Shown one piece after another: positions 10,576 to 20,900 of a stretch of 64,000 nucleotides of DNA. The DNA is from Pegea sp. RAD2-039 (lineage: Eukaryota; Chordata; Thaliacea; Salpida; Salpidae). The notes under the pieces were generated by a model. The model saw only the letters and a program-made list of their open reading frames with translations, searched no databases and was not told where the DNA came from. A program made the translations under genes and the position numbers. The stretch covers positions 2,666,001 through 2,730,000 of the forward strand of contig JAQGEQ010000071.1 of the NCBI GenBank assembly GCA_034620365.1. Direction: 5' to 3'. Position 1 is the stretch's first letter, and every line of letters begins with the position of its first letter.

Positions 10576-11034
10576 TTATATATCGACGATCACGAAGACT
10601 TCATTCTTTTCTGCACTCTCACTGATTTTCATTGCACTGTAGGTAATTGCTTTTACTTCTGTTCCTTTTCCTCCATGTCGGCTTTTATCAAAATCTTCAC
10701 CGTAACCCAGAGCAGTTATTTCCATTTTTTCACGATCAAAATTAATGATCTTTACTTGACGAGCCATAAAAAAATCATCAATAGAAGAAAGAAAAAGAAA
10801 CTCATCAAGAAAACTGAAGAGAAGTGATTCCATATGTTCACCATGTGCTTTTATCTCAACTGTTCGTACGGGAAGTACATCGTCGATATGAGTCATGTAA
10901 TTAAACATGGCCATCGCTGTTTGTTCAAAAGCTTCCTCTAGAGTATCACCCCACCCGTGCAATTGTACATCAGCAGTATGATCTAAATATTCAAACTTCT
11001 TTTCAACTGGTTCGTAATTTTCAGCTGAAGCCAT
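10576..11034 (-). CDS. ZBTB8OS: Archease, tRNA-splicing ligase (RTCB) activator
   Basis: Small cofactor that promotes guanylation and multiple turnover of the RTCB RNA ligase, used in tRNA exon ligation and XBP1-type splicing. A single exon of 152 codons starts at the ATG at 11034; the upstream in-frame GTG at 11043 is not needed. Family hallmarks are FEYLDHTADVQLHGWGDTLE near the N-terminus, with the metal-binding HTAD Asp. LLFSFLDEFLF is in the middle, GTEVKAITYSAM follows, and the C-terminal VFVIVDI ends in the conserved terminal Asp-Ile. Length matches animal archeases (about 150-170 aa). It follows ATAD1 by 97 bp, counting from the ATAD1 stop to this ATG, on the same strand, and has no intron. 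Confidence 0.96.
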   Translation of the reverse strand: MASAENYEPVEKKFEYLDHTADVQLHGWGDTLEEAFEQTAMAMFNYMTHIDDVLPVRTVEIKAHGEHMESLLFSFLDEFLFLSSIDDFFMARQVKIINFDREKMEITALGYGEDFDKSRHGGKGTEVKAITYSAMKISESAEKNEVFVIVDI

Positions 11035-11060
11035 TTCAATCACAACTAATTAAAATTAAT

Positions 11061-11075
11061 CTGAAACAGTAATAG
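11061..11075 (-). promoter_or_regulatory. 3' splice-acceptor-like tract between ATAD1 and archease
   Basis: On the minus strand 'actattactgtttcag' ends 26 nt before the archease ATG and about 70 nt after the ATAD1 stop. No AATAAA is visible between them. This is the arrangement expected of a trans-spliced downstream gene in a polycistron. The evidence is positional only. Confidence 0.45.
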
Positions 11076-11131
11076 TAACAACAAATTAGATATTATAATT
11101 AATTAATTAAGATTAGAAGAAATCATGGAAA

Positions 11132-12256
11132 CTAGTCCTGTTCATCAACAAAGTTATCACTATCAACAGTCAACATACAATTGGTGCTATTTTTACTTCT
11201 TTTCATCACGTGAGCAGCTTTTTCCAAATCATTCATAGAAATTGGCCGAAGATTTTCATTTTCAGTTTTATTTTTGATATGTTCATGAACTCTACTAACT
11301 GATGCATAACGGCACATTTCATCAATATCACTTCCACTAAAGTTATACAATCCAATAGCCAACTTATGCAAATCAACACTATCATCTAAACTTTCTACAG
11401 ACAAAATTAATTCCAAAATCTTCATCCGTTGAACAGCGTTAGGTAAAGGAACATGAAGTCTAACAGGCATTCTTCTAAGAATTGCTTGATCAATATGTTG
11501 AGGTCTATTAGTTGCTCCCATAACCATTATTTGATTATTATTGCTTGAAACCAAACCATCCCACAAACTCATAAAAGTTGCTTTCATCATTGCTGTAACT
11601 TCATGATCTCTTTCTGATCTCATTTGCAAAAACACATCAATTTCATCTATGAAAATTATACAAGGTTGTAGCTTTATAGCCAATGAAAACACAGCAGCAG
11701 CAAGTTTTTGAGATTCACCATACCATTTGTTGGTGAGTTGTTGTAACTCAACATTTATAAAAGTACAGTCAGCTTCTCTAGCTGTAGCTTGAGCAAGCAT
11801 GGTCTTTCCACAACCTGGGGGTCCATATAACAATATACCTTTTGGTGGAACAAACAGTTTTGACTCTGAAAAGAGATCTTGGCGTTGAAAGGGTAAAATT
11901 ACACAATCTCTTATAGTATCAACTATACTATCTAACCCACCAATTGATTTCCATGTAACAGGTAGTTCTTTTGGAACTATTAATTGAGAAGCAATATTTA
12001 ATTCATATTCTGTTAGATCCAAATCTTCAACATTATCTTTACCAAGTTTATTTAATAATAATTTTGCTTTTAATTCAGCTTGTTTTCTATCTTTAGATGA
12101 AGGATCCAATGCACTAACAACACGTTCAATATATTTGTAAGTATAATAACAAGCAACTCCTGTTAGCACTGATCTCAAAACATAACCTGCTACAGAAGAC
12201 CACTTGAACTCATAAATAGATCCATCTGAAGCACATAGCTTTAATTCAAAAACCAT
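11132..12256 (-). CDS. ATAD1: ATAD1/Msp1 outer-membrane AAA+ dislocase
   Basis: Membrane-anchored AAA+ ATPase that extracts mislocalised tail-anchored proteins from the mitochondrial outer membrane and peroxisomes. A single exon of 374 codons (human 361). One hydrophobic segment at residues about 22-41 fits the N-terminal anchor. Walker A GPPGCGKT is at 145-152, with pore-loop aromatic KWYG at 177-180. Walker B IIFIDEID is at 200-207, sensor-1 GATN ends at N250, and the arginine-finger pair RR is at 261-262. Sensor-2-region FSGSDIDEMCR is at about 306-316. The block WYGESQKLAAAVFSLAIKLQ is nearly identical to the vertebrate ATAD1 signature. All catalytic residues are present. It lies upstream of archease in a tight same-strand pair, and an acceptor-like tttatcttctag lies 13 nt before the ATG. 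Confidence 0.97.
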   Translation of the reverse strand: MVFELKLCASDGSIYEFKWSSVAGYVLRSVLTGVACYYTYKYIERVVSALDPSSKDRKQAELKAKLLLNKLGKDNVEDLDLTEYELNIASQLIVPKELPVTWKSIGGLDSIVDTIRDCVILPFQRQDLFSESKLFVPPKGILLYGPPGCGKTMLAQATAREADCTFINVELQQLTNKWYGESQKLAAAVFSLAIKLQPCIIFIDEIDVFLQMRSERDHEVTAMMKATFMSLWDGLVSSNNNQIMVMGATNRPQHIDQAILRRMPVRLHVPLPNAVQRMKILELILSVESLDDSVDLHKLAIGLYNFSGSDIDEMCRYASVSRVHEHIKNKTENENLRPISMNDLEKAAHVMKRSKNSTNCMLTVDSDNFVDEQD

Positions 12257-12269
12257 TTTTATAAAGTTT

Positions 12270-12285
12270 CTAGAAGATAAAAAAA
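12270..12285 (-). promoter_or_regulatory. 3' splice-acceptor-like tract upstream of ATAD1
   Basis: On the minus strand 'gtttttttttatcttctag' is the strongest polypyrimidine-AG tract of the cluster and ends 13 nt before the ATG. A mature mRNA with only 13 nt of genomic 5' UTR fits addition of a spliced leader. A 5'-UTR intron with its first exon farther upstream is the alternative. Confidence 0.45.
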
Positions 12286-12299
12286 AACTATAACAATTA

Positions 12300-15055
12300 T
12301 ATATTTTTTCTTCAAATAATCAGTTTAGTTAACTCACTAATTCTAACATTGATAATTTATTTTTAATCTTATGTTATTTATACAAATTTAAGCTAAAGAA
12401 ATTACTTAATGATAAAAAATACAATAATCTAACATATTATAAAACTTTTGATTAGAAATGATCAAATTAATTTGTAAATAATTTCACTAATTTAGTATTA
12501 ATTAGGCCTAACAATTATTTTGTTAAAAATTAACAATTTTTTGGATTTATTTACTTTAAAAAGTCACAAAAACTTCATTATGATTAAGGAACAAAAATTT
12601 ATGTTGTGATATATATAGCAACAAAATAAATCAATTTAAAATCTAAGATACAACATTAAGCTAATATTTTGTAAATTTAGATTAAAGTACATGATTAATT
12701 CAACAAGATATTTTAGATTATAACTTATAAAAATAATAATAATATAACCATTAGTAAAAACTAGATATAATATCAATTTTTTGTTTAGATATCATCCAAG
12801 TAACACTTTCCAATATAATTCAAGAAATATAGAATAATTTATTATTAAGTTTAAAAAAAAATAATAACAATAAAATTATAATAGTCTTAAAATACATATC
12901 TTTAAATAATGATAAGTTAATCTAATGCTGAAACACAAACATAATTTCAATAAAAGATGAAAGTCAATAATTAAAAAAAATAAGTTTATAAGATTTGAAA
13001 GTCAATGGATAGAAAAAGAAATTGTTCAAATAAATAACATTGTCAATATTGACGTGAAATACAAAGTTTATACATTAGGCTCTTAAGACTAGTTTTAAAG
13101 ATTAGACTAATTTGTCTAATAACTTAATTTACCAAATTGTAATTAATTTTATTAACAAAGTCAAAGACTTTTAACAATAAAATTGCTTTATATTTTTTTC
13201 AACAAATCAAGTTTTGTATTGTAATAATTTATTATTGTATTTTGTCAAATAAAAACTGGAATAATGTGCAGCTCAAATAGTAGAGTAGGAATAACAAGAT
13301 TAAGAATAAGACAATTCAACAACTTTAAATACCTTTGAGAATAATCATACCACTACCATTAAGATTTTTGCAGTAGAGTGAGCTATCTTTTTCGTCTTAC
13401 TTCTATTTCATTATTTTATTAAACATTTTTATCAAAAAACTAATGGGGAAGATCTTATACAGCTTCTTGCAAAGTACTTCAAAAAAAACTTTGAACAATA
13501 TTCTTTAAACAAAGATAAATTTCTTTTAGAACTAACAGACAACTTATTAATCTTTATTTCTTATCAGTTTACAACAAGCTGTATCTAATAGCTTAATTAA
13601 ACTTGTTAAAATGATAATCTACAAAACCTTTTTAAAAATCATTCCAGGTTCAAAAAGACCACAAAATTGACGATTACTACAACTATAAATTTCACATATG
13701 TAACCCAGTAAAACTAAACTGTAGTTGTTTTTGGTTTCATAAATTAAAGATTAGCTTTCCCAAATATGATATTTAAGAAAAGTGACTTCATCTATAACTG
13801 TAATCAGACTTGAAATAAAACTAACTAATTCATATCTCTCCTGTACGCTATGAATATACTAAATTTAAGATAAATAAGTTTGTTTTGATGATACTCCTCA
13901 CAGTTATAACAAAAGTATATTTCTTCTTTTTGAATTTATTCATTGATAGTCTTTTTGCTTTTGCTTTGGGAGACTATTTTAAAACAATTAGAAAATTTAA
14001 AGAATGGTTTCTTTAAATGAAAGGTCTGTCAGTTCATCAATATTTATATGCTAAACTGATTCTGCTGCTTTTATTGTACTTTTGTGATAATTAAAGAATT
14101 ACTGCTGTCAGTTTTTTAGGATTAATATGTTTAAATGATTTTTGATTGATAAAACATTCATTACAAGCAAAAATTATCTTTCTTCGATATAAATAAAGTA
14201 TATGATTATTTTGAAACAGGATAGAATTTTAAAAGATTTATATGATGATTTGATCAATTTTACTTTATACCGATTTCAATATAAAAAAGTTATTACATAA
14301 TTTTGGGCAGTGATTACCAGTCGTTTGTCATCTGGAGCATCATTGACTAAAAATCATCCAAATTTAATTTTTTTAAAGTTAATAGTTAGTATCGATCCTA
14401 ATAGAAACCATATGTGGAAGTTTCATAGATAATCTACATATTAGGGTTCAGATTCACTATACTTGGTAAATTATATCTAACTTAAACTGTTTTTAGAAAC
14501 ATACAATTTTACGATATCTTTTTTAATGCAGACTTTGATTGAAGCACTTTTAAATCTTTAAATTATTGATTGCAGCTGCACTAGAAAAGAATGCTTAAAT
14601 TATGAAACATTATGGCTTTAAATACAAATGTCTATCTGACTAATTCTTAATAAACTGTTGTAAGTTTTCAATTCGAACTTCAGGTCTAATTTATTGTCAA
14701 ATTCTTTAGCAAAGCTTCATATCTAGTACATGTTTATTACAAGAAAAATTGCAAGCAATAAATGAACAGATTTTTCAAATATTTGTGGTTTGTTAAAAGC
14801 AATAATAATTTCTAATCGAAATTAAATTTGATTACATCAAAAATTTCAATATTTAACAATAATAGGATTGTAAGCATTTTATTAAAATCAATAATATTGG
14901 TATGAACAAAGTCAGTTAAATTTATAAAAATATTTTTCTGAAAATTTTTGTACAGTTTAAACCTGCGTGTGAACTTGATTATGTAGGATTAAGTTAGCAA
15001 AATACTCTTATGGTATTACTATTATCTAGAACCAATGGCGCATTTTTTGAAAATA
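12300..15055. other. Intergenic A+T-rich DNA, no gene seen
   Basis: No convincing exon, RNA gene or repeat was found on either strand. The sequence is A+T-rich throughout. Any ATAD1 upstream promoter should lie here. Confidence 0.5.
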
Positions 15056-15062
15056 TTATAGT

Positions 15063-15338
15063 TTGCTGAGGTCTGATGTTTTATGTAGCAGATGTAGAAA
15101 AGCCTATAAGAGGAAAAGTATTAAAAAAGAAAAATCTAATAAACGATCAAATGATATGCTGATAATGACCATAAACAAGACCTGTTATATAATGCTTAAA
15201 GACAAGAAACAACAATTGTTTGGTTTAGCCTATGATAGTTGTGAAAAATATTTCAATACTTTTTGTTTAGAAACTGAAGATATAAGACAGTTGTCGAGGT
15301 ATTTGGTAAAGATGTTCGGCCAGCAAACAACTCCATAA
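15063..15338 (+). CDS. Unidentified open segment, possible 3' terminal exon
   Basis: An open stretch of 91 codons ends at TAA and is preceded directly by atattatag, a possible 3' splice site. It lacks an early ATG; the first in-frame ATG is 31 codons in. The start is basic and has two Cys-x-x-Cys-like cysteines (LCSRCRKAYKRK). The second half, IMLKDKKQQLFGLAYD...FNTFCLETEDIRQLSRYL, has a mixed hydrophobic/charged pattern more protein-like than its surroundings. It loosely recalls the end of a PTB/PH-type fold, but I do not recognise a family. No upstream exon was found, so it may be a pseudogene fragment or chance. Confidence 0.22.
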   Translation: MLRSDVLCSRCRKAYKRKSIKKEKSNKRSNDMLIMTINKTCYIMLKDKKQQLFGLAYDSCEKYFNTFCLETEDIRQLSRYLVKMFGQQTTP

Positions 15339-15599
15339 TTTGCTACTTTGACAATTTCTATATTTTCAACTGATATTTTTTGCCTTTGATATTTTTGCAA
15401 CGTAAAAGATCAAATTAAAAAGTTTGAAGCGAATAAAAGAACCACGATTTGTAAAAAAATGAGAAAACAAACTTAGGTGATGAATGGATGAAACATGTAA
15501 ATAAAACATACACAGAAAACGAGGAACGCAACCAAATGCCAAACAGATGCTGCATTGCTGGTGGAAACTGCGAAATAATTTATCTGTTTCCAACAAGAT

Positions 15600-16290
15600 A
15601 ACAAATGGAAAATGATGAGGAATAAAACACGAGGTAATTATCTGCTTGCCGCAGTGTTTGTCTGTTAGTTATGACCATTAATCCAATTCAAAAGTAGTTA
15701 GAATCAAAGAAATATTGAAATATTTATTAGAATTGGGTGAAAAAGTTCTGATCAATCAACTAATCAATAAAAATGTAAAGCCTCTAAGTTATTTGAGTAG
15801 TTATTGCTCGTAATAAATCTACAGGATAATCAATTTTTAATCGAATATTATTTTTTAAAGGCTAGCGTTAACTCACACAGTGTTTAGAGCTATTTTGTGG
15901 TTACATGCTTTTTCAATTACCTGTAATTTTTACCGTTAGACAGCGTTCGTTAACCAGAAATGCTTTTCTGCAAGCCTCAAGTCTTTGAGTAGTAGAAAAT
16001 AAGATAAAAGCTAAAATTTGATTATTATTGCCAAGCTGGAAATTAAGATTATTGCGTTAGCCAAAGTAAATTATAAAATTTAAAAGTATTAAAAAGGAAA
16101 TGTAAATTAATAAAGAAAGCTTGAACATGAGAACAATTCTGTAATAAAGTTAATTACAATAAACTGACATTTCGAAACAGTAAAATATAAAATCAAAAAA
16201 CATGAAGAAAATAAAAACTTTTTTGCTGTAACTGTTAAATTTGAATTGATTTAATATTTAAGGTTTCTAAAAATTGGCTAAATAACTTTG
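15600..16290. other. Intergenic DNA, no gene seen
   Basis: This is A+T-rich DNA between the weak ORF at 15.1-15.3 kb and the 3' end of the collagen gene. No coding or repeat signal was recognised. Confidence 0.45.
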
Positions 16291-16293
16291 ATA

Positions 16294-16452
16294 CTACATT
16301 AGACGGTAAGTATAATGTCTCATATATGTTCCTTGTGTAATCTTCTTCTGTTTTGATTTTCTTTTCCGATTTCTTATAATATCATCAGACAACAGTTCAT
16401 ACTCGTTATGATTTCCTAAATAAAGACGAATCTCATCGCAAGCGGTCTTCAT
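16294..16452 (-). CDS. Small 52-codon ORF downstream of the collagen stop
   Basis: The ATG at 16452 opens 52 residues (MKTACDEIRLYLGNHNEYEL, then an acidic turn and a basic RNRKRKSKQKK cluster) and ends at TAG. The frame stays open a further ten codons upstream of the ATG. Codon choice looks more protein-like than its surroundings. It is not recognised. It might be a small peptide gene, an exon of a downstream minus-strand gene, or chance; it lies about 530 bp past the collagen stop. Confidence 0.2.
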   Translation of the reverse strand: MKTACDEIRLYLGNHNEYELLSDDIIRNRKRKSKQKKITQGTYMRHYTYRLM

Positions 16453-16985
16453 TTTCACAGATTCTTGTTTCCAATATCCGAGTCATACTTAATGACAATT
16501 ATGAAGATGAATGAGGTCATATTGTTGTTGAAGATTAACTCTTTAAAAATAAATATTTTCATCTAAAAATTATTTGAGAGCAAATCTTCTATATGCTATT
16601 AAAGCTAATTTTAGTAATCAATGTTTGTTAAACAAATTTATAATGCCTAATTACTCTTCTTTCTAAAGATACGATTCAATGCCTTATTGAACTTTAAGAA
16701 ACTACAAATTATAACCGCATGACATCAAGCACTTTTTCCAGCTATTTTTTCTTTTGTCCAACTTTATATATCTAAGCAGTCAGCATATTGTCTAGACCCT
16801 AATTATCAACCACTAGGCCTAAAATAACAGTTAAAACTCGGCTATATTTCCTCCTGTACTTCCAGCTCACCATATGATATAAATTAATTGGATTTAAAGA
16901 ACTAAAAGGAATTTATCTGACATAAAACTTTTGTTATTTCTTAATTATACTTACTCACACATAAGCAGCTTTGGAATGACTGTTT

Positions 16986-17960
16986 TTAAGCAAAGCAAAC
17001 TTCGCCGAGGTCAAAATTCAACTGCTCTTTTCCGGGAAGCGATATCAAGGTTATTGGAAACTTGGTAGAGACTGTTGAAGTGAGGCGTAGTCGAAGGCGA
17101 GACTTTACCTCAGGCTCGTCATGCTGCTAATTAAAATCAATTTTGTTACAATTATGTTTATCAAAAAGGTGATTTATGTAAGAAATCATATATCATAGAA
17201 CATAATCAGGTAAACGCTTACTTCACAAGTACTTGGTCCATTATTGATGATTTCAATTTTTAAGAATTCTTGAAGTGGAGTTCCATCTAATATAATTGCT
17301 TCTCCCTTCCAAGAAAAAAGTAGCAGCGGAGTTGAAGTCGACGAGATATTTGGTTGAGATGTGTTATTGACAATTGCAAATGTTTCGTTAACTTGTGGGT
17401 TTTCTGAACTAGCTTCTAGACCAACTAAGCTTTTCAAGCTCTTCTCGAAACTTTCTGATTGACATCCTAACACAACCACTTGATGTGCAACAGTGCTTCT
17501 TAAATGCAGCATCCCAATTTGCTTCCATATAAAGGTTCCTTTATGATCATTGCGCCCATAACCAAGTGAAGGGGACCTTCTGTTTTGTCGAATTTCAGTA
17601 TCATCTGGGTTTGTGAGTGGTTTGCGTAACACTGCGGCTGGGAAACAGGTTTGTGAACGATGATTTTCACTGAAGGATAGACCTTTATGTCGTAATCTGC
17701 ACTTCACTTTAATAGCATCATACAACGATCCCTCGTTAGGATCAATGAAACTATTTCCTGGAATTTGAAGAATTGTAAATTGTGACAATTTGTTGAAGTC
17801 TCTTACCTTCATATCCATCTTCATATTCGACATTCGGATTCGAAAAGATGTCTTTACAAGTACAAACAGGTCTTCTAGGAGAACCATCTCCAACTATTGC
17901 TAGTGACAAAGTTTCTTTTCGCATATCTTCAATTTTTTCTCTCCATAAATCAACTTTTGA
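16986..17960 (-). CDS. Collagen: fibrillar C-propeptide (COLFI) and stop
   Basis: Three exons. 17807-17960 gives [13 protein letters not shown]...[11 protein letters not shown]. 17222-17757 gives [19 protein letters not shown] through [12 protein letters not shown] to STCE. 16986-17126 gives [13 protein letters not shown]...[11 protein letters not shown], then TAA at 16986-16988. These align with the COLFI landmarks 'C.dl...DPN.G...DAI.V.C' and terminal 'fd.GpvCFl'. The Asp, Asn and Asp of the calcium loop are kept (DPNEGSLYD). Seven cysteines are present; the second canonical one (DPNQGC) is Ser. The first two exons are separated by an intron of only 49 bp (17758-17806). The domain should select and trimerise chains in the ER before proteolytic removal. 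Confidence 0.93.
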
Positions 17961-20900
17961 CTAAAAAATAGGGACTTATCTATTTGCTCTCAAAAAAACT
18001 AAACTTTGTTCAAATTGAGAAATTAGAATATGAACAAGTTTGTATTTTATACATTTTACTACTTTTATATTTGCTGTAACTCAATGAGACTGTTTGCAAA
18101 ATATCGCGAGAAATTATTTGACAAAATTGTTTATTTTCAAAGATATAGATGAAGATTAAAGAAAGTAAAATTAAAATAAATTCCCTTTTTCTAGAAATGA
18201 TTTTAGTAGTCGTTGTTATTTAAAATTGTGAAATTTAAAAACAGTTCAAAACCCTGTTGGCTATAAAAGCAGCAAAATCTACTAAATACAAATTTACTGC
18301 AATTGAAAATATGAAAAAAAAATTGATAAATGCAAAAAGAGTTTTAGCTTAAAAATCTGTTTGAGATAAGTTTACATTGCAATGAAGAGTATTATAAGAG
18401 TTATGATTTGAGAAAAAGTTTATTTATGATTATGAACTTTTTAAATTTTAACTAAATTTTTATCTTGAATCCTAAATATTTTACATAATTAGGCAAATGT
18501 TAAACGCATGCCTGGGTATATCAACTTCCGTTACGCCTCACTGACTTTCTAGTGGTGTTTGCTCTCATGTTAATCTCAAAGCCTCTCTTTGCATAAAGCT
18601 AAATAGTTTACACTAAAAGACTATCGCTGTCATGTTTAATAAAAAGTTTCTTTTATGTTTTTAGATGAATAAAATATTAGTTAATTTATTTTTCACTTAA
18701 CACGTCTTGTTTTTGAAGCTTTTTATATTTGATTCAAAAGCTAAATAAATTATTATAATCGTGACTTGTGTTGAAATATATGTTGCTGTCTAATTTTGAA
18801 ACATTTGATTTAAAAAAACTTTATTAAAAAAGTGTTTAGAAATAAACATTTTGAACCTTTATTCTTTAAGAGTAAAATATTTCAATAAAAGAACTGAATT
18901 GTATTTTTATAAAGGTTTTTTCACACAGTTTGAAATTTCAATTTGTATGTAAACATGTTTTTAATTACAAACTTTTTAGCTGTTTACAAATTAAATATAC
19001 GTAACTTGGAATTTATACTAATAATTTTAGTTGTTAGAACAATATATGGAGTTCTAAAGTTCTAAAAATGCTCAACTGAATATGAAAAGAATGTTTTTTA
19101 TTATCCTTGCAGTATTCACCTTTTCTATCATTATTTATAGAATTTATCAAGACTTTACTACAGATTCTATAAAATCTAATGAGTTTGCAGACAAACTTAT
19201 CATCAGTGATTTAAGTTTTTCATACTGCAATAGACCTGAAAAAAGGTCGGTACGCTTTTAGTGAAACTGAAAAACTCAATTCGGTTAAACGCTAAATTTG
19301 TTCCTAATAGGTTTGTTTGCTAATCTGTTGAATTTAAAAAACATTTTAAAAACGTATCCTAATTAGTATCAGATCTTTTAGAAATTATTCAGCACGACCT
19401 GTTTATTAGCTTATAATTTAAAGATTGGGTACTCGCTTCAATGACTTGAAGTAAAGATTGATTTGAAGTAAGGAATTCTTTTAAGTTGCGACGTTTTTTC
19501 TTATCAATCAAAAATAGATCTTGAGTTTTATCAAAATCAAATTAGCAGCTTAATTAAACATATTGTGTACGTATTTAGCTAACAGATATAATTACTTTAG
19601 AAGTACTTGTTTTTATATAAAAAAGTGAAAATCTTTTGTAATATTTGCTCATTCTTAAATGAAGTTAAACTATTTCACCAAGATATTTGAACAAACAAAT
19701 TCTGAGCTATTTGAAGTTAATAACTTACATACTTTTTAATCAAAACCGTGCAATAGAAATAAGCTCAAATGCAAACTTAGTAAAATCTTAGCTTCCGTTT
19801 TCAAGTTCAAACTTGAAACAAAGCAATTAAAAAAATTTCAAATATTAAAATTAAAGAATAAAACCAATTTAAGAAAGATTTTTACAAAATGGTAATCAAC
19901 TTTATGGTTAAACTTTTACCAAGTTTACTTTGATTAAACCATACAGAAAGAATTCAAAAAAAAGAAGAAAGAAATTAATACAAAGAACATAAAGTTATTT
20001 TTACTGAACAAAATAAACCAAGAAATCAATCTTTCACCTCATGTTCTTGTTTAAGAGTTTGTGGATCAACAGATATATTTGAGCTTGGAGGGTCTTGTTG
20101 AGGTGGTTCAATTGCAGTTGTTATTTTTGGTGTCTGTAGTAATGTTTGTTTTTTAATTGAATTGAAGCATTAGAATGGTATAAAATGCTGACACTTTAAG
20201 TTGCTTTCGTTTGAAATGATTGAACCATTTTCATGGGTAACTTAATATGTAGTAAATATTTTTGATAAAACCAAATAAAAAGCTAGATTTTATTCAAAAC
20301 ATATTTTTATGATTAATGACTAAGCAACTTTCTCATAAAAAATCTCATAAAATTTTTATTATTTTAATATAAAATTTAGGGAAATAAATAAAGTAAACGG
20401 AACAAACAATACTGTTCATTATGTAATCAAAATTCAGTGACTAGATTTTAAAATATTGAAGTTGTTTTTGATTGATTAGCATATAACTTTAATAATGTCC
20501 TCTAAACAATAGTCATAAAAACTTATGTTTTGTTACTGATTGTTCAAAGTTTGTTTGATGATATAAACTTATTTTCTTTATTCCTATTTGATTATGAAAC
20601 AACTTTAATAAAATTTAAAGACTTGTTAAGAATACGAGGTTCTTACCTCATTAACAATTGAAGTTATAAAAGTTCCAGGTTGACCAGGTGGTCCAGGCGG
20701 ACCAGAATCTCCCTGAAAGTTTAAATTCAAATCAAAGTTTACAAACATCAGTAAATTAATCATAAAAATTTCAAAATTAAGATTTACTATTTAAAACTCG
20801 TTCAAATAGTTACTTCAATGATGGAAGATGTATTTAAGTCAGTGATCTCATTAAGTAAATTAAAATCCTGTTCAGTTAACAATCAGATATTTTGCATGAA

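Noticed and set aside
5868..12256. Bacterial contamination as an explanation for the intronless genes
   Set aside because: POLD2 and ATAD1 are eukaryotic proteins with animal-like sequence, and they neighbour an intron-bearing TAF5 with no change in base composition.
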